Below are positions 1 to 8,823 of a stretch of DNA of 48,795 nt, in pieces. The stretch spans positions 1 through 48,795 of the forward strand of contig MPDF01000011.1 of the NCBI GenBank assembly GCA_001874365.1. The letters are read 5' to 3'. Positions within the stretch are counted from its first letter, which is position 1; each line of letters opens with the position of its first letter. Source of the stretch: Gammaproteobacteria bacterium MedPE. Its GTDB lineage: Bacteria; Pseudomonadota; Gammaproteobacteria; Enterobacterales; Psychrobiaceae. The position numbers were made by a program, and so were the translations under genes. The notes beneath the pieces are model-generated. The model was not told where the DNA came from and ran no database searches. It was given only the letters and a program-made list of their open reading frames with translations.

Positions 1-171
1 TTCTTGTGTCACGTCATCAACCGTTGGAATAACTCTATTTGGAACAATTAAAATATGAGTGGGTGCTTTAGGCGTGATATCTCTGAAGGCTGTCACGAGA
101 TCATCCTGATATACCATATCAGAGGGAATTTCCTTGCGGATAATTTTACTAAAGAGAGTTTCTTCACTCAT
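1..171 (-). CDS. hinT: HIT-family purine nucleoside phosphoramidase, 3'-truncated by window edge
   Basis: The first 57 codons are present and the rest lies beyond the left edge. The N-terminus ([18 protein letters not shown], then an aspartate-rich stretch and [10 protein letters not shown]) is the characteristic start of HinT proteins, which hydrolyse AMP-lysine and similar phosphoramidates in the cytosol. The catalytic His-x-His-x-His motif would be in the missing part. The ATG at 169-171 is the only start that gives the family N-terminus. The identity rests on the N-terminal pattern alone. Confidence 0.85.
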   Translation of the reverse strand, partial: MSEETLFSKIIRKEIPSDMVYQDDLVTAFRDITPKAPTHILIVPNRVIPTVDDVTQE

Positions 172-281
172 AATAAGTCCTTAATTTGACGAAAAAATGA
201 TACCCGTACGACATCTAACAAATGAGTGTAAAGTAATACGGATAGAGGATTAGAAGTGTAACTTAAGTGTTGAGGTTGACG

Positions 282-1109
282 CTAGCGCTTTGGTACTAAA
301 AGCTGAGGATCAATTCGCTGATTCATCCAGTTCATCCGCCAGTCTAAATGGGGGCCCGTCGAGCGCCCTGTATTACCGATTTCGGCAATGAGATCCCCTT
401 GTTTTACCGTATCACCGGCCTTAACATGCCCTTTACTCAAATGGAGAAAAGTGGAGCTGACGCCCATACCGTGGTCAATAATTAAGGTGCCGCCCGAATA
501 AAACATATCCGGTACGTATAATCGCACGACACCATCGGCAGGTGCGACGACCTTAGTACCAATCGGTGAAGCCATATCAACGCCATAATGAGGACGACCC
601 ATTTTGCCGTTATAATAACGAACGGAGCCATAGACACCGCTAATTCTACCTGGCGCAGGCCAGATAAAAGATTGCGTAAAATGTTGTGCATTGGACCAGA
701 TAGCGCGCGCCGCTCGCACTTCTTTTGCATCTTTTTTAGCTCGGGCGACATTTTTAGGATTTGGGTTGGTTATCTTTTTACTGATACCGGTCACCCGGCT
801 TTCTCGATATTTGCGTTTAGCTAACTCAAAATCAACCGCGTTTGAATCACCCTCAAATGTAATGGTTAACTTTTGCTTAACAGACGCATCGCGCCCAAAC
901 CCCAGTACAAAAACGCCGTTACCATTTACTTTTACCGGAACATCATTAAGTCTAACTGTTGAGGATAAACGCGTTTTACCAATCAGCATACCGCCTTGGA
1001 TAAAATCACCTGATAGAGACGTATTCGGTGTCAACTGACGTTCTTCCCCCATTGCATTGATTGATAAAGTGCAACAAGCTAAGACCATTAACGGCAAACG
1101 TCTCTTCAT
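282..1109 (-). CDS. M23-family peptidase (LytM-like), exported
   Basis: A 275-residue protein with a basic N-terminus and a short hydrophobic stretch (about residues 4-20), consistent with a Sec signal peptide. A beta-rich N-terminal region is followed by a Lys/Arg-rich linker (100-135) and a C-terminal M23 domain (about 150-265). Visible metal and active-site positions are H174 and D178 (HYGVD) and H223 (FLHLS). The final motif reads GPHLDW around H254 instead of the usual HLHF, so one canonical zinc-ligand histidine is an aspartate. The family cleaves peptidoglycan cross-bridges, but with this substitution the protein may be a divergent enzyme or a binding/activator protein. It stands alone, 33 bases downstream of the pterin-synthase-like gene on the same strand. 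Confidence 0.85.
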   Translation of the reverse strand: MKRRLPLMVLACCTLSINAMGEERQLTPNTSLSGDFIQGGMLIGKTRLSSTVRLNDVPVKVNGNGVFVLGFGRDASVKQKLTITFEGDSNAVDFELAKRKYRESRVTGISKKITNPNPKNVARAKKDAKEVRAARAIWSNAQHFTQSFIWPAPGRISGVYGSVRYYNGKMGRPHYGVDMASPIGTKVVAPADGVVRLYVPDMFYSGGTLIIDHGMGVSSTFLHLSKGHVKAGDTVKQGDLIAEIGNTGRSTGPHLDWRMNWMNQRIDPQLLVPKR

Positions 1110-1142
1110 TGATAAATATCCTTAAATTGTCTAAATAAACGA

Positions 1143-2033
1143 CTATTTTTCTATTTTGGCGCTGACCATTGCGCCTTTATCGACACCTTCATAGCCAATT
1201 ACGCTAATTTCATCGCCAACATTTTCATTCGCTAGCGTATGCGCGACAAAATGAGTAAGTTGCTCAACGGTGGTATCAAAGTCAAGTATTTCACAGACAT
1301 CGGCTGGGATCATAAGTTCAAACCGACCTTGAGGCGCATCGTAGGCAACACTATATAAATTTGGGACATGGCGCAGCGCTTCCAGTGCCTCTGGCACAGT
1401 AATATCATCACTCGTGACCATGTCATCTTCGGTTATTAAATAAATGTCTTGCCAGCGCAGCGCCCAATAGTGCTCTAATGCTTCATCCTTTTCACCATTG
1501 CGTTCTATCTCGATAATACTGCGATGACCGTGAGCGATTCGTTGACAATTTCCGTCGTGTTTCTTCAGTCCATGGCTGTAATGATAAAATGCGCCAAAAA
1601 TTGGCTCTGCCGCAAGCTTGAGTACTAAACCTGTCACATTCTCTGGCAATACCTTCATGATCGCCGTTTCAAGATGCTCAATGATGCCATTCTCGTCGAC
1701 GACATCTTTGTCGATCAGTGCGAACGCCTCATGCGGACAGTTAAGGTAAATAGGGAGTTGTTCAGGGCGATCAAGTAGGATCTGTGTTGAGTCTTCTAAA
1801 ATGTTAAATGAAATACATTTGTTTTGAGCAGGAATTAGCAATTTATGATCGACCTCATCATCAATTACCGCTTTAATTTGCTTTTTAACTAGCCCAAAAT
1901 CCAGCACCATACATTCATCGTTAAGACTCCCATCAAGTTCAATATCGACGATCAGGCTTTCACCGACCATACCACGCTCTTCACAAAGGTATGAGTAATC
2001 GATGACCGTTAAATTATTTACAAAAAGTTTCAT
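1143..2033 (-). CDS. 6-carboxytetrahydropterin synthase-like protein with two T-fold domains
   Basis: A 296-residue protein. Residues 1-75 (MKLFVNNLTVIDYSYLCE, then MVLDFGLVKKQIKAVID and DHKLLIP) resemble one half of the 6-pyruvoyl-tetrahydropterin synthase/QueD fold. The segment FYHYSHGLKKHDGNCQRIAH followed by GH carries histidines and a cysteine in the arrangement of the zinc and catalytic site. YEGVDKGA near the C-terminus fits the family's terminal glutamate motif. It is about twice the length of ordinary QueD, so it looks like a duplicated or split-function member. I chose the ATG at 2031-2033 because an AGGAAA Shine-Dalgarno sits just upstream; the frame is open further upstream but adds an unlikely hydrophobic leader. 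No other queuosine gene is nearby, so the pathway is uncertain. Confidence 0.75.
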   Translation of the reverse strand: MKLFVNNLTVIDYSYLCEERGMVGESLIVDIELDGSLNDECMVLDFGLVKKQIKAVIDDEVDHKLLIPAQNKCISFNILEDSTQILLDRPEQLPIYLNCPHEAFALIDKDVVDENGIIEHLETAIMKVLPENVTGLVLKLAAEPIFGAFYHYSHGLKKHDGNCQRIAHGHRSIIEIERNGEKDEALEHYWALRWQDIYLITEDDMVTSDDITVPEALEALRHVPNLYSVAYDAPQGRFELMIPADVCEILDFDTTVEQLTHFVAHTLANENVGDEISVIGYEGVDKGAMVSAKIEK

Positions 2034-2168
2034 GAAGTTTCCTACGTTGGGCGGAAAAACAGTCCACCCTATTAAAATTAACGAGATTATAACCAACTCA
2101 CTGGAAAATTAATCTCGGTAACGAAAATGCGCTATGATTCTGTGATCAAGGCATTGTTTTGTCGACTA

Positions 2169-3194
2169 TTACTCGCTATCACTTGATAGACGTCTTGTCA
2201 GTTGGTCACGTAAATTAGGTGGGATACCAACAATGGTAACCGTGTCATTGTGTAAATCAACAACAACGCGCTCCCCTAAGTGTTTTTGTTCAAAGCCAAC
2301 CGTTACGCCACCGCCAGTACCAGAAAACTTTTTGAGCTGGCGTAATGTTGTACGGTCACCGGGTATTTCGTCTTCGAGTTCATAGCCTTGTTGATTCACA
2401 AATTGGTAGAGGCCGCTTTCGCCGTCGCTGGCCACAGAATTGGATAGTGATTTTATGCCAATCTCTTCACCACTATCAATTTTGTCTTTACAGTAATCAA
2501 ATACTTTCTCTCGGTACTGCTCTTTTTCGCTGCGATCAAACTCATTCGCAGAACAATAGTCTTCAACGGCATTCATCAGACTTTTGTTTTGCTCTTTAAC
2601 GTTAATGCCTTCTTTACACCCCATAAAGTCAAGAAAGAAGTCCGATACCTTACGTCCTGCTCGACCGCGAATAAATGAAATGTATCGATTACAGTCAGGC
2701 TGCGCCTGCCACATCGTTAAATCGATGCGGGCTGCTAACTGTAAATTATTGAGTTCTAAGTGCTGATTTGCACTAACTTCTAACGTTTCGTCAACGGCAA
2801 TTGAATCTTTTGGAGAAATTAACGCTACGAATAAGTAGTTACTGGCGACATGGGTATAATTAGCAAGCATAAGATAGCCTTGCTCGGCGAAGTTATACTT
2901 CATCAACTCCGTTTGTAGTAACTTGATTGCTTGTTGTGAAAAAGAAACAAAGTCATTGTCTTGGTCTAGATAGTCCGTTAATGCACGGGAAAATTCTTGC
3001 TCGCCGTCACCGCCATCAGCGAAAAAACCGTAACCCTTGCCCTGTTTACTGTTGTAGATACGGTGTAATTCGCTCACTAAGGTTTCTACGTCGTGGTTCA
3101 AAGATAATACTTGATCGCGCGCTTCAAAAGTAACGTCACCGTCACTGGTGGTGTTAAGTTGATGTAAAATGATATGACGAATCGATACACTCAT
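2169..3194 (-). CDS. yejK: Nucleoid-associated protein YejK/NdpA
   Basis: 341 residues, close to the usual length of about 335. The start SIRHIILHQL, the early LVSELHRIYNSK.GKGYGFF segment and the central FIRGRAGRKVSDFFLDFMGC segment are hallmarks of the YejK family. These proteins bind double-stranded DNA and associate with the nucleoid. It lies divergent from yejL and yejM, the same neighbourhood as in enterics and vibrios. The intergenic region of about 150 bases holds the divergent promoters; an ATTATA (TATAAT on this strand) lies at about 3226-3231. Confidence 0.95.
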   Translation of the reverse strand: MSVSIRHIILHQLNTTSDGDVTFEARDQVLSLNHDVETLVSELHRIYNSKQGKGYGFFADGGDGEQEFSRALTDYLDQDNDFVSFSQQAIKLLQTELMKYNFAEQGYLMLANYTHVASNYLFVALISPKDSIAVDETLEVSANQHLELNNLQLAARIDLTMWQAQPDCNRYISFIRGRAGRKVSDFFLDFMGCKEGINVKEQNKSLMNAVEDYCSANEFDRSEKEQYREKVFDYCKDKIDSGEEIGIKSLSNSVASDGESGLYQFVNQQGYELEDEIPGDRTTLRQLKKFSGTGGGVTVGFEQKHLGERVVVDLHNDTVTIVGIPPNLRDQLTRRLSSDSE

Positions 3195-3344
3195 TTGATA
3201 TTAGTCCCAAGCCAAAATTTGCTGTATTATAGCCGTGTTTTATTCCAATTATCCCGAAGTAATTGTCTACTTTAGATAGATTGTGCAAATTAGCATCATC
3301 TCATCAACGAATGACAGAACTTCTTAGTCAATTAAGAGAGCAAC

Positions 3345-3569
3345 ATGGCTGTAAATTCAAAATACACTAACGAACAAGTCGAAAGTTTAATCATGCAATT
3401 ATTAACTGTTTTAGAAAACAGTCAATCAAAAGCAGATCTAAGTTTAATGGCCTTAGGGAATGCCGCGACGTCTGTCATCAATAATAGTGTTAGCCCTGCC
3501 CAGCGAAAACAAGTTGCTGCTAGCTTCGCCAAAGCCCTTGAAAGCTCGGTTGAAGTCGATCTTCACTAA
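3345..3569 (+). CDS. yejL: UPF0352/DUF1414 family protein YejL
   Basis: A 74-residue soluble protein typical of the YejL family in length and sequence: KYTNEQVESLIMQLLTVLEN, then DLSLMALGNAATSVIN and a C-terminal AQRKQVAASFAKAL. The function of the family is unknown; it forms a small helical bundle. The start ATG follows AGAGAG at good spacing. A rho-independent terminator follows closely, so it appears to be transcribed separately from yejM. Confidence 0.92.
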   Translation: MAVNSKYTNEQVESLIMQLLTVLENSQSKADLSLMALGNAATSVINNSVSPAQRKQVAASFAKALESSVEVDLH

Positions 3570-3586
3570 TTTTGAGTAACTAAATG

Positions 3587-3622
3587 AAGGCACGCACGAT
3601 TATCCAACTTGCGTGCCTTTTT
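3587..3622 (+). terminator. Rho-independent terminator after yejL
   Basis: A perfect 10-bp stem AAGGCACGCA/TGCGTGCCTT (3587-3596 and 3610-3619) with a 13-base loop, followed by T residues. It lies 18 bases past the yejL stop codon. Confidence 0.85.
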
Positions 3623-3681
3623 AGTGCGTGTGATAATCTGCTGATTACTAATATAAATTTCGCTAATAGATAGAACATCTT

Positions 3682-5415
3682 ATGGTAGATAATTCAAATT
3701 CATATAAAGACCGAGTATCCCGACTTATTAGCTGGGGCCATTGGTTCATGTTTGCCAACATATTATTAGCGATGTTAATGGCGGTTCGGTATATTTTCGC
3801 CGCTGATGGACAAGCAACATTTATCTCGGTGTTTTATGTGCTGATGACTTGGGTTGGGCATTTTGGACTGTTGGGCATCATCTGTTATGTCTTAGTGCTG
3901 TTCCCACTGACCTTTGTTTTTCCCTACTCCCATATATTACGGGGCGTTGGTGCAGTGCTAGCGACCCTTTCGATTGTCGCACTGTTGATCGACGGCAGTG
4001 TCTATCAAAATTATCAATTACATTTTAATTTATTCGCGTTTGATTTGGACGGATTTAACCTCAATAACACGATTGGCTGGAGCTCGATTAGTTTGTTTTT
4101 AATCGCGCTGCTTGTGGTCGAACTTACCATTGCTAATCTGATTTGGAAACGACTCCACATTATTCGCCAATGGGACATTGGCAACAAAGTGACTGCCTTT
4201 TTTGGCGCAATGTTTTTGTTAAGCCACGTTGTCCACATATGGGCTGATGCGACGATCTATCGACCTGTTCTATCATTTGATCGCATGTTCCCTTTTGCAC
4301 ACCAATCGACCGCTCGCAGTTTTATAAAACGTCAGGGTTGGTTAGATGAAACTCATCAAAAAGATTTGATGATTAATAAGAGTGCAAAATCTGTGGTTTA
4401 TCCATTGAGTCCTCTTCAATGCCATGCCACTGATACGAACCTGCTGATCATTACCATTGCCAGAGTCAATGAAGACTTAGTCACACAGCAAATTATGCCA
4501 AACTTAGCAATGTTGTCGTCACAGGGATTATCAGCCCAAAATCACATAACTAACTCTCTCGAAGATGATGACGCTAATTTTGGTTTTGAAACGGGCTTGC
4601 CAGCGATTTATCGTCCCGCATTTTCGGCGCAAAAACTATCGAGTCCGTTAATTGAATTAACAAATCAAAGTATTCGAAAGCGTTTTGGTGTGCATATCGA
4701 CCAACTCCCTCAAGAAGACGCACTAACCGTAGATAAGGGCAATGTAGCAAGCTTAAGCCAATGGATAAGCGAGCAACGCGGCGCCCCCTATTTTGCCAAT
4801 ATTACGCTTTACGCGAGCCAAGAGTTGAGCATAGGAACCAATGCATTACTTAATTTTGATCATGCATTAACCCAAACAAGTTCAGCACCGCAACGCGTGC
4901 TTGCAACACAATATGTTAACTCATTGCATTACACAGACAAATTGATCGGTGAATTACTTAAAGCAGTCGATTTAACAACGACAACCGTGGTTGTTACCGG
5001 ACATCGTGGTAACGATTTAACGCGATTGTATAATCAATCTTCATCAGATTATTCTCAAGTCAATTTAAAGGTTCCGCTAGTCATTGTTGGGCCCAATTTT
5101 GAAACACAAAAAGTCAACAAGGCAACTTCCCACTACGATGTGTTGCCAACACTTTTAAAGAGTCATTTTAAATGTGGCAACCCAGCAAGTGATGTCAGCG
5201 TGGGTTATGACATAAAGAGTACTCAGAAATCGGATATGTTTTATTTGGGCAACGCCCATTATTTCTCGTTATACAAAGATGGCAACAATACTCAAATCGA
5301 CCGTCAGGGGCAATATCGATTCTTTGACAAGCACTACATCCGTCAAGACGATGGCAAGTTGTCATTTCAATCGCTTGTCGATTTAATGGCAAATATCGAA
5401 CGTTTTGAACCTTAA
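3682..5415 (+). CDS. yejM: Inner-membrane sulfatase-fold protein YejM (PbgA/LapC family)
   Basis: 577 residues, matching the family length of about 586. The N-terminal DUF3413 region has about five transmembrane helices; SWGHWFMFANILLA, LFPLTFVFPYS and SHVVHIWADA match conserved family segments. A periplasmic alkaline-phosphatase/sulfatase-like domain starts near residue 250 (NLLIITIARVNEDLV) and ends in a LPTLLKS-type segment. In enterobacteria YejM senses periplasmic lipopolysaccharide and controls LpxC turnover through LapB/FtsH; this role is inferred here. Classical sulfatase catalytic residues are not evident, as expected for a non-catalytic sensor. glpE follows 32 bases downstream. Confidence 0.93.
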   Translation: MVDNSNSYKDRVSRLISWGHWFMFANILLAMLMAVRYIFAADGQATFISVFYVLMTWVGHFGLLGIICYVLVLFPLTFVFPYSHILRGVGAVLATLSIVALLIDGSVYQNYQLHFNLFAFDLDGFNLNNTIGWSSISLFLIALLVVELTIANLIWKRLHIIRQWDIGNKVTAFFGAMFLLSHVVHIWADATIYRPVLSFDRMFPFAHQSTARSFIKRQGWLDETHQKDLMINKSAKSVVYPLSPLQCHATDTNLLIITIARVNEDLVTQQIMPNLAMLSSQGLSAQNHITNSLEDDDANFGFETGLPAIYRPAFSAQKLSSPLIELTNQSIRKRFGVHIDQLPQEDALTVDKGNVASLSQWISEQRGAPYFANITLYASQELSIGTNALLNFDHALTQTSSAPQRVLATQYVNSLHYTDKLIGELLKAVDLTTTTVVVTGHRGNDLTRLYNQSSSDYSQVNLKVPLVIVGPNFETQKVNKATSHYDVLPTLLKSHFKCGNPASDVSVGYDIKSTQKSDMFYLGNAHYFSLYKDGNNTQIDRQGQYRFFDKHYIRQDDGKLSFQSLVDLMANIERFEP

Positions 5416-5447
5416 CGAAAAGCACTTACGCAGTAACAGGAATTATA

Positions 5448-5756
5448 ATGGCATATCAGCACCTAAGTGTTCAGCAATTACAAGACATGCTGGCACAACG
5501 CACACTCAACATTGTCGATACACGAGATCCACAATCTTATGCATTGGCATGTATTCCCAATGCGTTTAACCTAAATCAAGGAAATTTAGAGCAGCACCTT
5601 AGCGATTTAGACATGGATGAGCCACTCGTTGTTTGTTGTTATCATGGAATAAGCAGTCAGGGCGTCGCTCAGTTTTTGTTTGAGCGTGGTTTTGAAGAAG
5701 TTTACTCGCTCGATGGCGGTTTTGAAGCCTATCAAAATGCACAATCAACCCGTTAA
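5448..5756 (+). CDS. glpE: Single-domain rhodanese, thiosulfate sulfurtransferase GlpE
   Basis: A 102-residue single rhodanese domain. The active-site loop is CCYHGISSQG, in which the second cysteine is the persulfide-forming residue, and VYSLDGGFEAY near the C-terminus matches GlpE closely. It transfers sulfane sulfur from thiosulfate to cyanide or to protein thiols in the cytosol. A clear Shine-Dalgarno (AGGAATT) precedes the ATG. It sits directly after yejM and before a strong terminator, so the two may be co-transcribed. Confidence 0.92.
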   Translation: MAYQHLSVQQLQDMLAQRTLNIVDTRDPQSYALACIPNAFNLNQGNLEQHLSDLDMDEPLVVCCYHGISSQGVAQFLFERGFEEVYSLDGGFEAYQNAQSTR

Positions 5757-5781
5757 ACACAGTCGCTGATAGACAATCGAT

Positions 5782-5808
5782 AAGGCCAGATTCGTACTGG
5801 CCTTTTTT
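5782..5808 (+). terminator. Rho-independent terminator after glpE
   Basis: An 8-bp stem AAGGCCAG/CTGGCCTT with a 7-base loop, followed by a run of T. It sits between glpE and the convergent histidine kinase gene. Confidence 0.88.
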
Positions 5809-5825
5809 GTGTTTGTTACGATAAC

Positions 5826-7337
5826 CTAAGTGATGCGATATCGTGGTAAATAGAAGCTGAAGCTAGTTCCCTGCTCCTCTTCACTCTCTACTTCAATATC
5901 ACTGTGATGAAGCGCAAGCAGTGCTTTAACAATCGCCAATCCGAGCCCAGCATTACCCGATTCACTGTCAGTTTTGTTGCTGGCCCTAAAATGTGCTTCA
6001 AAAACACGTGGGAGTTGATCTTTACTTATTCCAACCCCACTATCTTGAACCGTAATATGGACCTTTTCTTGATTATCAAAATTGACGAGATCAAATCTGA
6101 TCACAATACGCCCGCCCGGCGGTGTATGACGGATTGCATTAGCGACTAAGTTACCAAATACCCGCTCAAGTTTGGCAATATCAGCATCCACCTGCAATGA
6201 GGTATCTTTAGGACTTACATCGAGTTCAACACCGGCTTGTTGTGCACGTAAGTCAAAGGAATCCATAATATCCTGTGCCAGTTCCGCCACTGCGATTGGC
6301 TCTCGATGGAGTTCAACGCTACCAGTTTCTAAGTGGGCTAATTCAAAAACCTGTTCCACCAATCCACTTAGTACTTTAGCATTACGCTGGGCTACATCAA
6401 TATAATGTGCGCTACTCTCTTCAGCTGAGTCACCGAACTGTTTTTGCCATGTTTCTATATATCCCGTTAACGATGACAACGGTGTGCGTAAATCGTGGGA
6501 AATATAAGACAATAATTCTTTGCGCTGTATATCCTTGATTTTTAATTGTTCGAGCTGTCTAGCGATTTTTTCAGACATGTTATCGATCACACTTGCCAAA
6601 GCGACTTCCTCATTTGAACTAAGCCAAGAAGTCGAGTTTTCCACAAGGTTCAACCGCTGATTGCGGTGCCAGCGCTGTTCTTCTTGATACATCAGCACGT
6701 TACATGTCATTCTCGAAAGCGGTCTAGTGATTAGCCAAATTAAAATGGTGCCAACAAATAACGCAAACAGTAACGCGCTACCCCCTAAGATCAGGGATTC
6801 ATTTAACAATCGATTATTGGTTAAATTCGCAATAATTTTATCTTCTAGCTCCGAGCCAATAATGACATAGAGGTATCCTTGGTGACGCCCTTCGTAATTA
6901 ATTGGCGCTGCGGAGAATATTTTTTGACGATTGGGATGGCGAGGATCATCGCCAAGTAATGGAAACTGAACTTCTGGCGAAATAAATGCTTTAATGGGGT
7001 CAAGCGAGATTTTATCCCGTTTTATTTTTCCTTCCTCAGCCGCATGAGCAAGGAGGTTTCCTTTCGTATCTGTGACGTAAATCTCGAACGCTGGCCCTAG
7101 TAACATCATATTGTGAAAGGTATATTTCAGCGCCTTGGGGTCAATTTCCCCATTCTTTAAAATCTGCGCTTCAATTAACATATGCGCAGCCAACTCTTCA
7201 TGCAGTGCCTGTGTCGCTTGCTGTTCATAACTTCTTGATGAATTTCCCATAAACCAAAGAAACATCAAAGTAATAGAAACAAATACTAAAACAAATAGGA
7301 TAATTAGCCTACTCGTCAGTCCTTTAAATAATTGCAT
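5826..7337 (-). CDS. Sensor histidine kinase of the spondin-linked two-component system
   Basis: 503 residues. TM1 is at about 9-30, a periplasmic sensor at 31-180, TM2 at 182-203, then HAMP, a HisKA dimerisation helix with the phospho-acceptor H281 (SYISHDLRTPLSSL), and a HATPase domain with the N box (GNLVANAIRHTP), G1 (DSGVGIS) and G2 (GNAGLGLAI). I chose the ATG at 7335-7337 because GGGA lies at Shine-Dalgarno distance and the hydrophobic TM1 follows directly. An alternative in-frame ATG lies at 7349, and longer starts run into the regulator gene. It is 20 bases downstream of its cognate regulator. The sensor region resembles no family I can name, so the ligand is unknown. Confidence 0.9.
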   Translation of the reverse strand: MQLFKGLTSRLIILFVLVFVSITLMFLWFMGNSSRSYEQQATQALHEELAAHMLIEAQILKNGEIDPKALKYTFHNMMLLGPAFEIYVTDTKGNLLAHAAEEGKIKRDKISLDPIKAFISPEVQFPLLGDDPRHPNRQKIFSAAPINYEGRHQGYLYVIIGSELEDKIIANLTNNRLLNESLILGGSALLFALFVGTILIWLITRPLSRMTCNVLMYQEEQRWHRNQRLNLVENSTSWLSSNEEVALASVIDNMSEKIARQLEQLKIKDIQRKELLSYISHDLRTPLSSLTGYIETWQKQFGDSAEESSAHYIDVAQRNAKVLSGLVEQVFELAHLETGSVELHREPIAVAELAQDIMDSFDLRAQQAGVELDVSPKDTSLQVDADIAKLERVFGNLVANAIRHTPPGGRIVIRFDLVNFDNQEKVHITVQDSGVGISKDQLPRVFEAHFRASNKTDSESGNAGLGLAIVKALLALHHSDIEVESEEEQGTSFSFYLPRYRIT

Positions 7338-7357
7338 GAAGATTCCCATCGATAAGA

Positions 7358-8053
7358 TTAAAGATATTCGAATTTGTATCCAACGCCCCAAATAGTATGA
7401 ACAACTTTTGGTAACGTGTCGCACGCTTCAAGTTTAGCGCGCAATCTATTGATATGTGAATTTACAGTATGTTCATAGCCAAGATGATTATAACCCCACA
7501 CAGAATCAAGTAACTGACTGCGGCTAAAGACTTGACCAGGATTACTTGCGAGAAAATGGATGAGATCAAACTCAGTTGAGGTTAATTCAATGGGCGCGTC
7601 ACGAAATGATACTTTATGACGTTCTGGTTCTATACAAAGATCGCCGAACACAAGGTCTTGTGATGGTGTTTGAACATCAACGTTAAGTTGAGAACGTCTA
7701 AATAACGCTCTAACCCGTGCCTCTAGTTCTCGAATGCTAAAAGGTTTGGTGAGGTAATCATCTGCCCCCATGTTTAAGCCCATTATACGATCAGTCTCGG
7801 TATCACGTGCGGTTAACATCATAATAGGCGTAGAAGGATCGTTTAAACGTACTTGGCGACAAATTTCCAATCCATCAACCTCTGGCAGCATAATATCCAA
7901 CATCATGAGGTCGAAATTGCCACTGAGCGCCAATGACAGTCCAGTTTTTCCGTCATTGGCTTTGGAAACTTCAAAGCCAGCATTGATTAAGGTTATTTCA
8001 ATTAAGTTAGCAAGATCTACTTCATCTTCAACGATTAATATATGCTGGCTCAT
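7358..8053 (-). CDS. OmpR/PhoB-type response regulator
   Basis: 231 residues. The N-terminal receiver domain has the acidic pair E9/D10, the phospho-acceptor D53 (MLDIMLPEVDG), T81 (LTARD) and K103 (LTKPF). The C-terminal winged helix (about 130-230) carries the ELTSTEFDLIHFLASNPGQV, VWGYNH and HINRLRAKLE segments of OmpR-type DNA-binding domains. It lies 13 bases after the spondin lipoprotein gene and just ahead of the kinase, so all four genes are probably one transcript. The natural inference is that it controls its own operon, including the spondin proteins, but no operator was identified. Confidence 0.93.
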   Translation of the reverse strand: MSQHILIVEDEVDLANLIEITLINAGFEVSKANDGKTGLSLALSGNFDLMMLDIMLPEVDGLEICRQVRLNDPSTPIMMLTARDTETDRIMGLNMGADDYLTKPFSIRELEARVRALFRRSQLNVDVQTPSQDLVFGDLCIEPERHKVSFRDAPIELTSTEFDLIHFLASNPGQVFSRSQLLDSVWGYNHLGYEHTVNSHINRLRAKLEACDTLPKVVHTIWGVGYKFEYL

Positions 8054-8066
8054 TTATTTTCCTATT

Positions 8067-8813
8067 TTATTTAACGCGTTTAACAGTCACCCTTGCAACA
8101 AGGTTGTCAAAGCGGTGTGTCGAATCCAACACAGAATCTGGTAAACCATCATCTTGTGTGACAACACCTGGGTGCATGGTGACTTGGTCTGCGCGGTCAT
8201 CACGAGCAGCATTAAATCCTTCACCTTGTCCCATAGTCGCAGGCCCTGGTATCGTCGCTGCTGTTTCCGAATCCGCTTCTGTACCTGAGTCATAAACGTT
8301 TAAACGAAATGACATACTGTCGCCAACATTATAGTTAGTGAGGTCGTGACTATTAAGACCTGTGAAGGCGTCATTTGTATTCACCAACATCGATAAAACT
8401 GACAAATTTAACGTGGTATCAGTTGTTTCAATAGTTTGAGTTGATGTTTTGCCAGGGCCTAATGGGTCAGTATCACTTGCTTTATTAACAACGGTTGATA
8501 ACGCCAGTACTTCAGTGTTGTCTCCCGCTTCCGCTAAAAGTTCAAGTGCTGCATCTGCTGGTTCACCAATACTAAATGGCTTGTAGTCATCATTATGAGT
8601 AACTAATGTTATCGGCGACAATGGCTGGTTACTGGTAATGTTTGTAACCGTCACTTCATATTCATACGTTGGTGTCGGTGCTGGCGTTGGCGCAGGTGTT
8701 GGCGTCGGTGCAGGAGTAGACGAATTTGAACTACCGCCACAGCCAGCTAACGTCAATGCGGATACACACGCCAGAGCGATCATTGATTTTTTCGGATTAA
8801 ATAGATTCTTCAT
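8067..8813 (-). CDS. Spondin-domain lipoprotein
   Basis: 248 residues. A lipoprotein signal peptide ends in the lipobox LTLAGC (C25). A low-complexity Pro/Thr linker (about 33-48) follows, then a Spond_N-type domain (50-248). Markers shared with the neighbouring paralogue are a VTNITxxxxxSPITLVTHND-like start, TNDAFTG, VYDSGTEADSE, and a terminal HPG...THRFDNLVARVTVK. Spondin N domains are known from extracellular matrix proteins and have a C2-like, metal-binding fold. The bacterial function is unknown. The protein is predicted to be lipid-anchored at the outer membrane, projecting through the linker. Confidence 0.85.
   Translation of the reverse strand: MKNLFNPKKSMIALACVSALTLAGCGGSSNSSTPAPTPTPAPTPAPTPTYEYEVTVTNITSNQPLSPITLVTHNDDYKPFSIGEPADAALELLAEAGDNTEVLALSTVVNKASDTDPLGPGKTSTQTIETTDTTLNLSVLSMLVNTNDAFTGLNSHDLTNYNVGDSMSFRLNVYDSGTEADSETAATIPGPATMGQGEGFNAARDDRADQVTMHPGVVTQDDGLPDSVLDSTHRFDNLVARVTVKRVK
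8670..8714. repeat. GT/GC-rich low-complexity tract coding a Pro-Thr/Pro-Ala linker
   Basis: Imperfect 6-12-base tandem units (ggtgtcggtgctggcgttgg type on the plus strand). On the minus strand they encode alternating TP and AP units just after the lipobox of the spondin lipoprotein. Such tracts can change length by slippage and act as flexible spacers. Confidence 0.8.
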
Positions 8814-8823
8814 AAATCTCTCC

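Noticed and set aside
2345-2766. Plus-strand frames opposite yejK.
   Set aside because: They are antisense to a conserved gene and have no ribosome binding sites; they are shadows.
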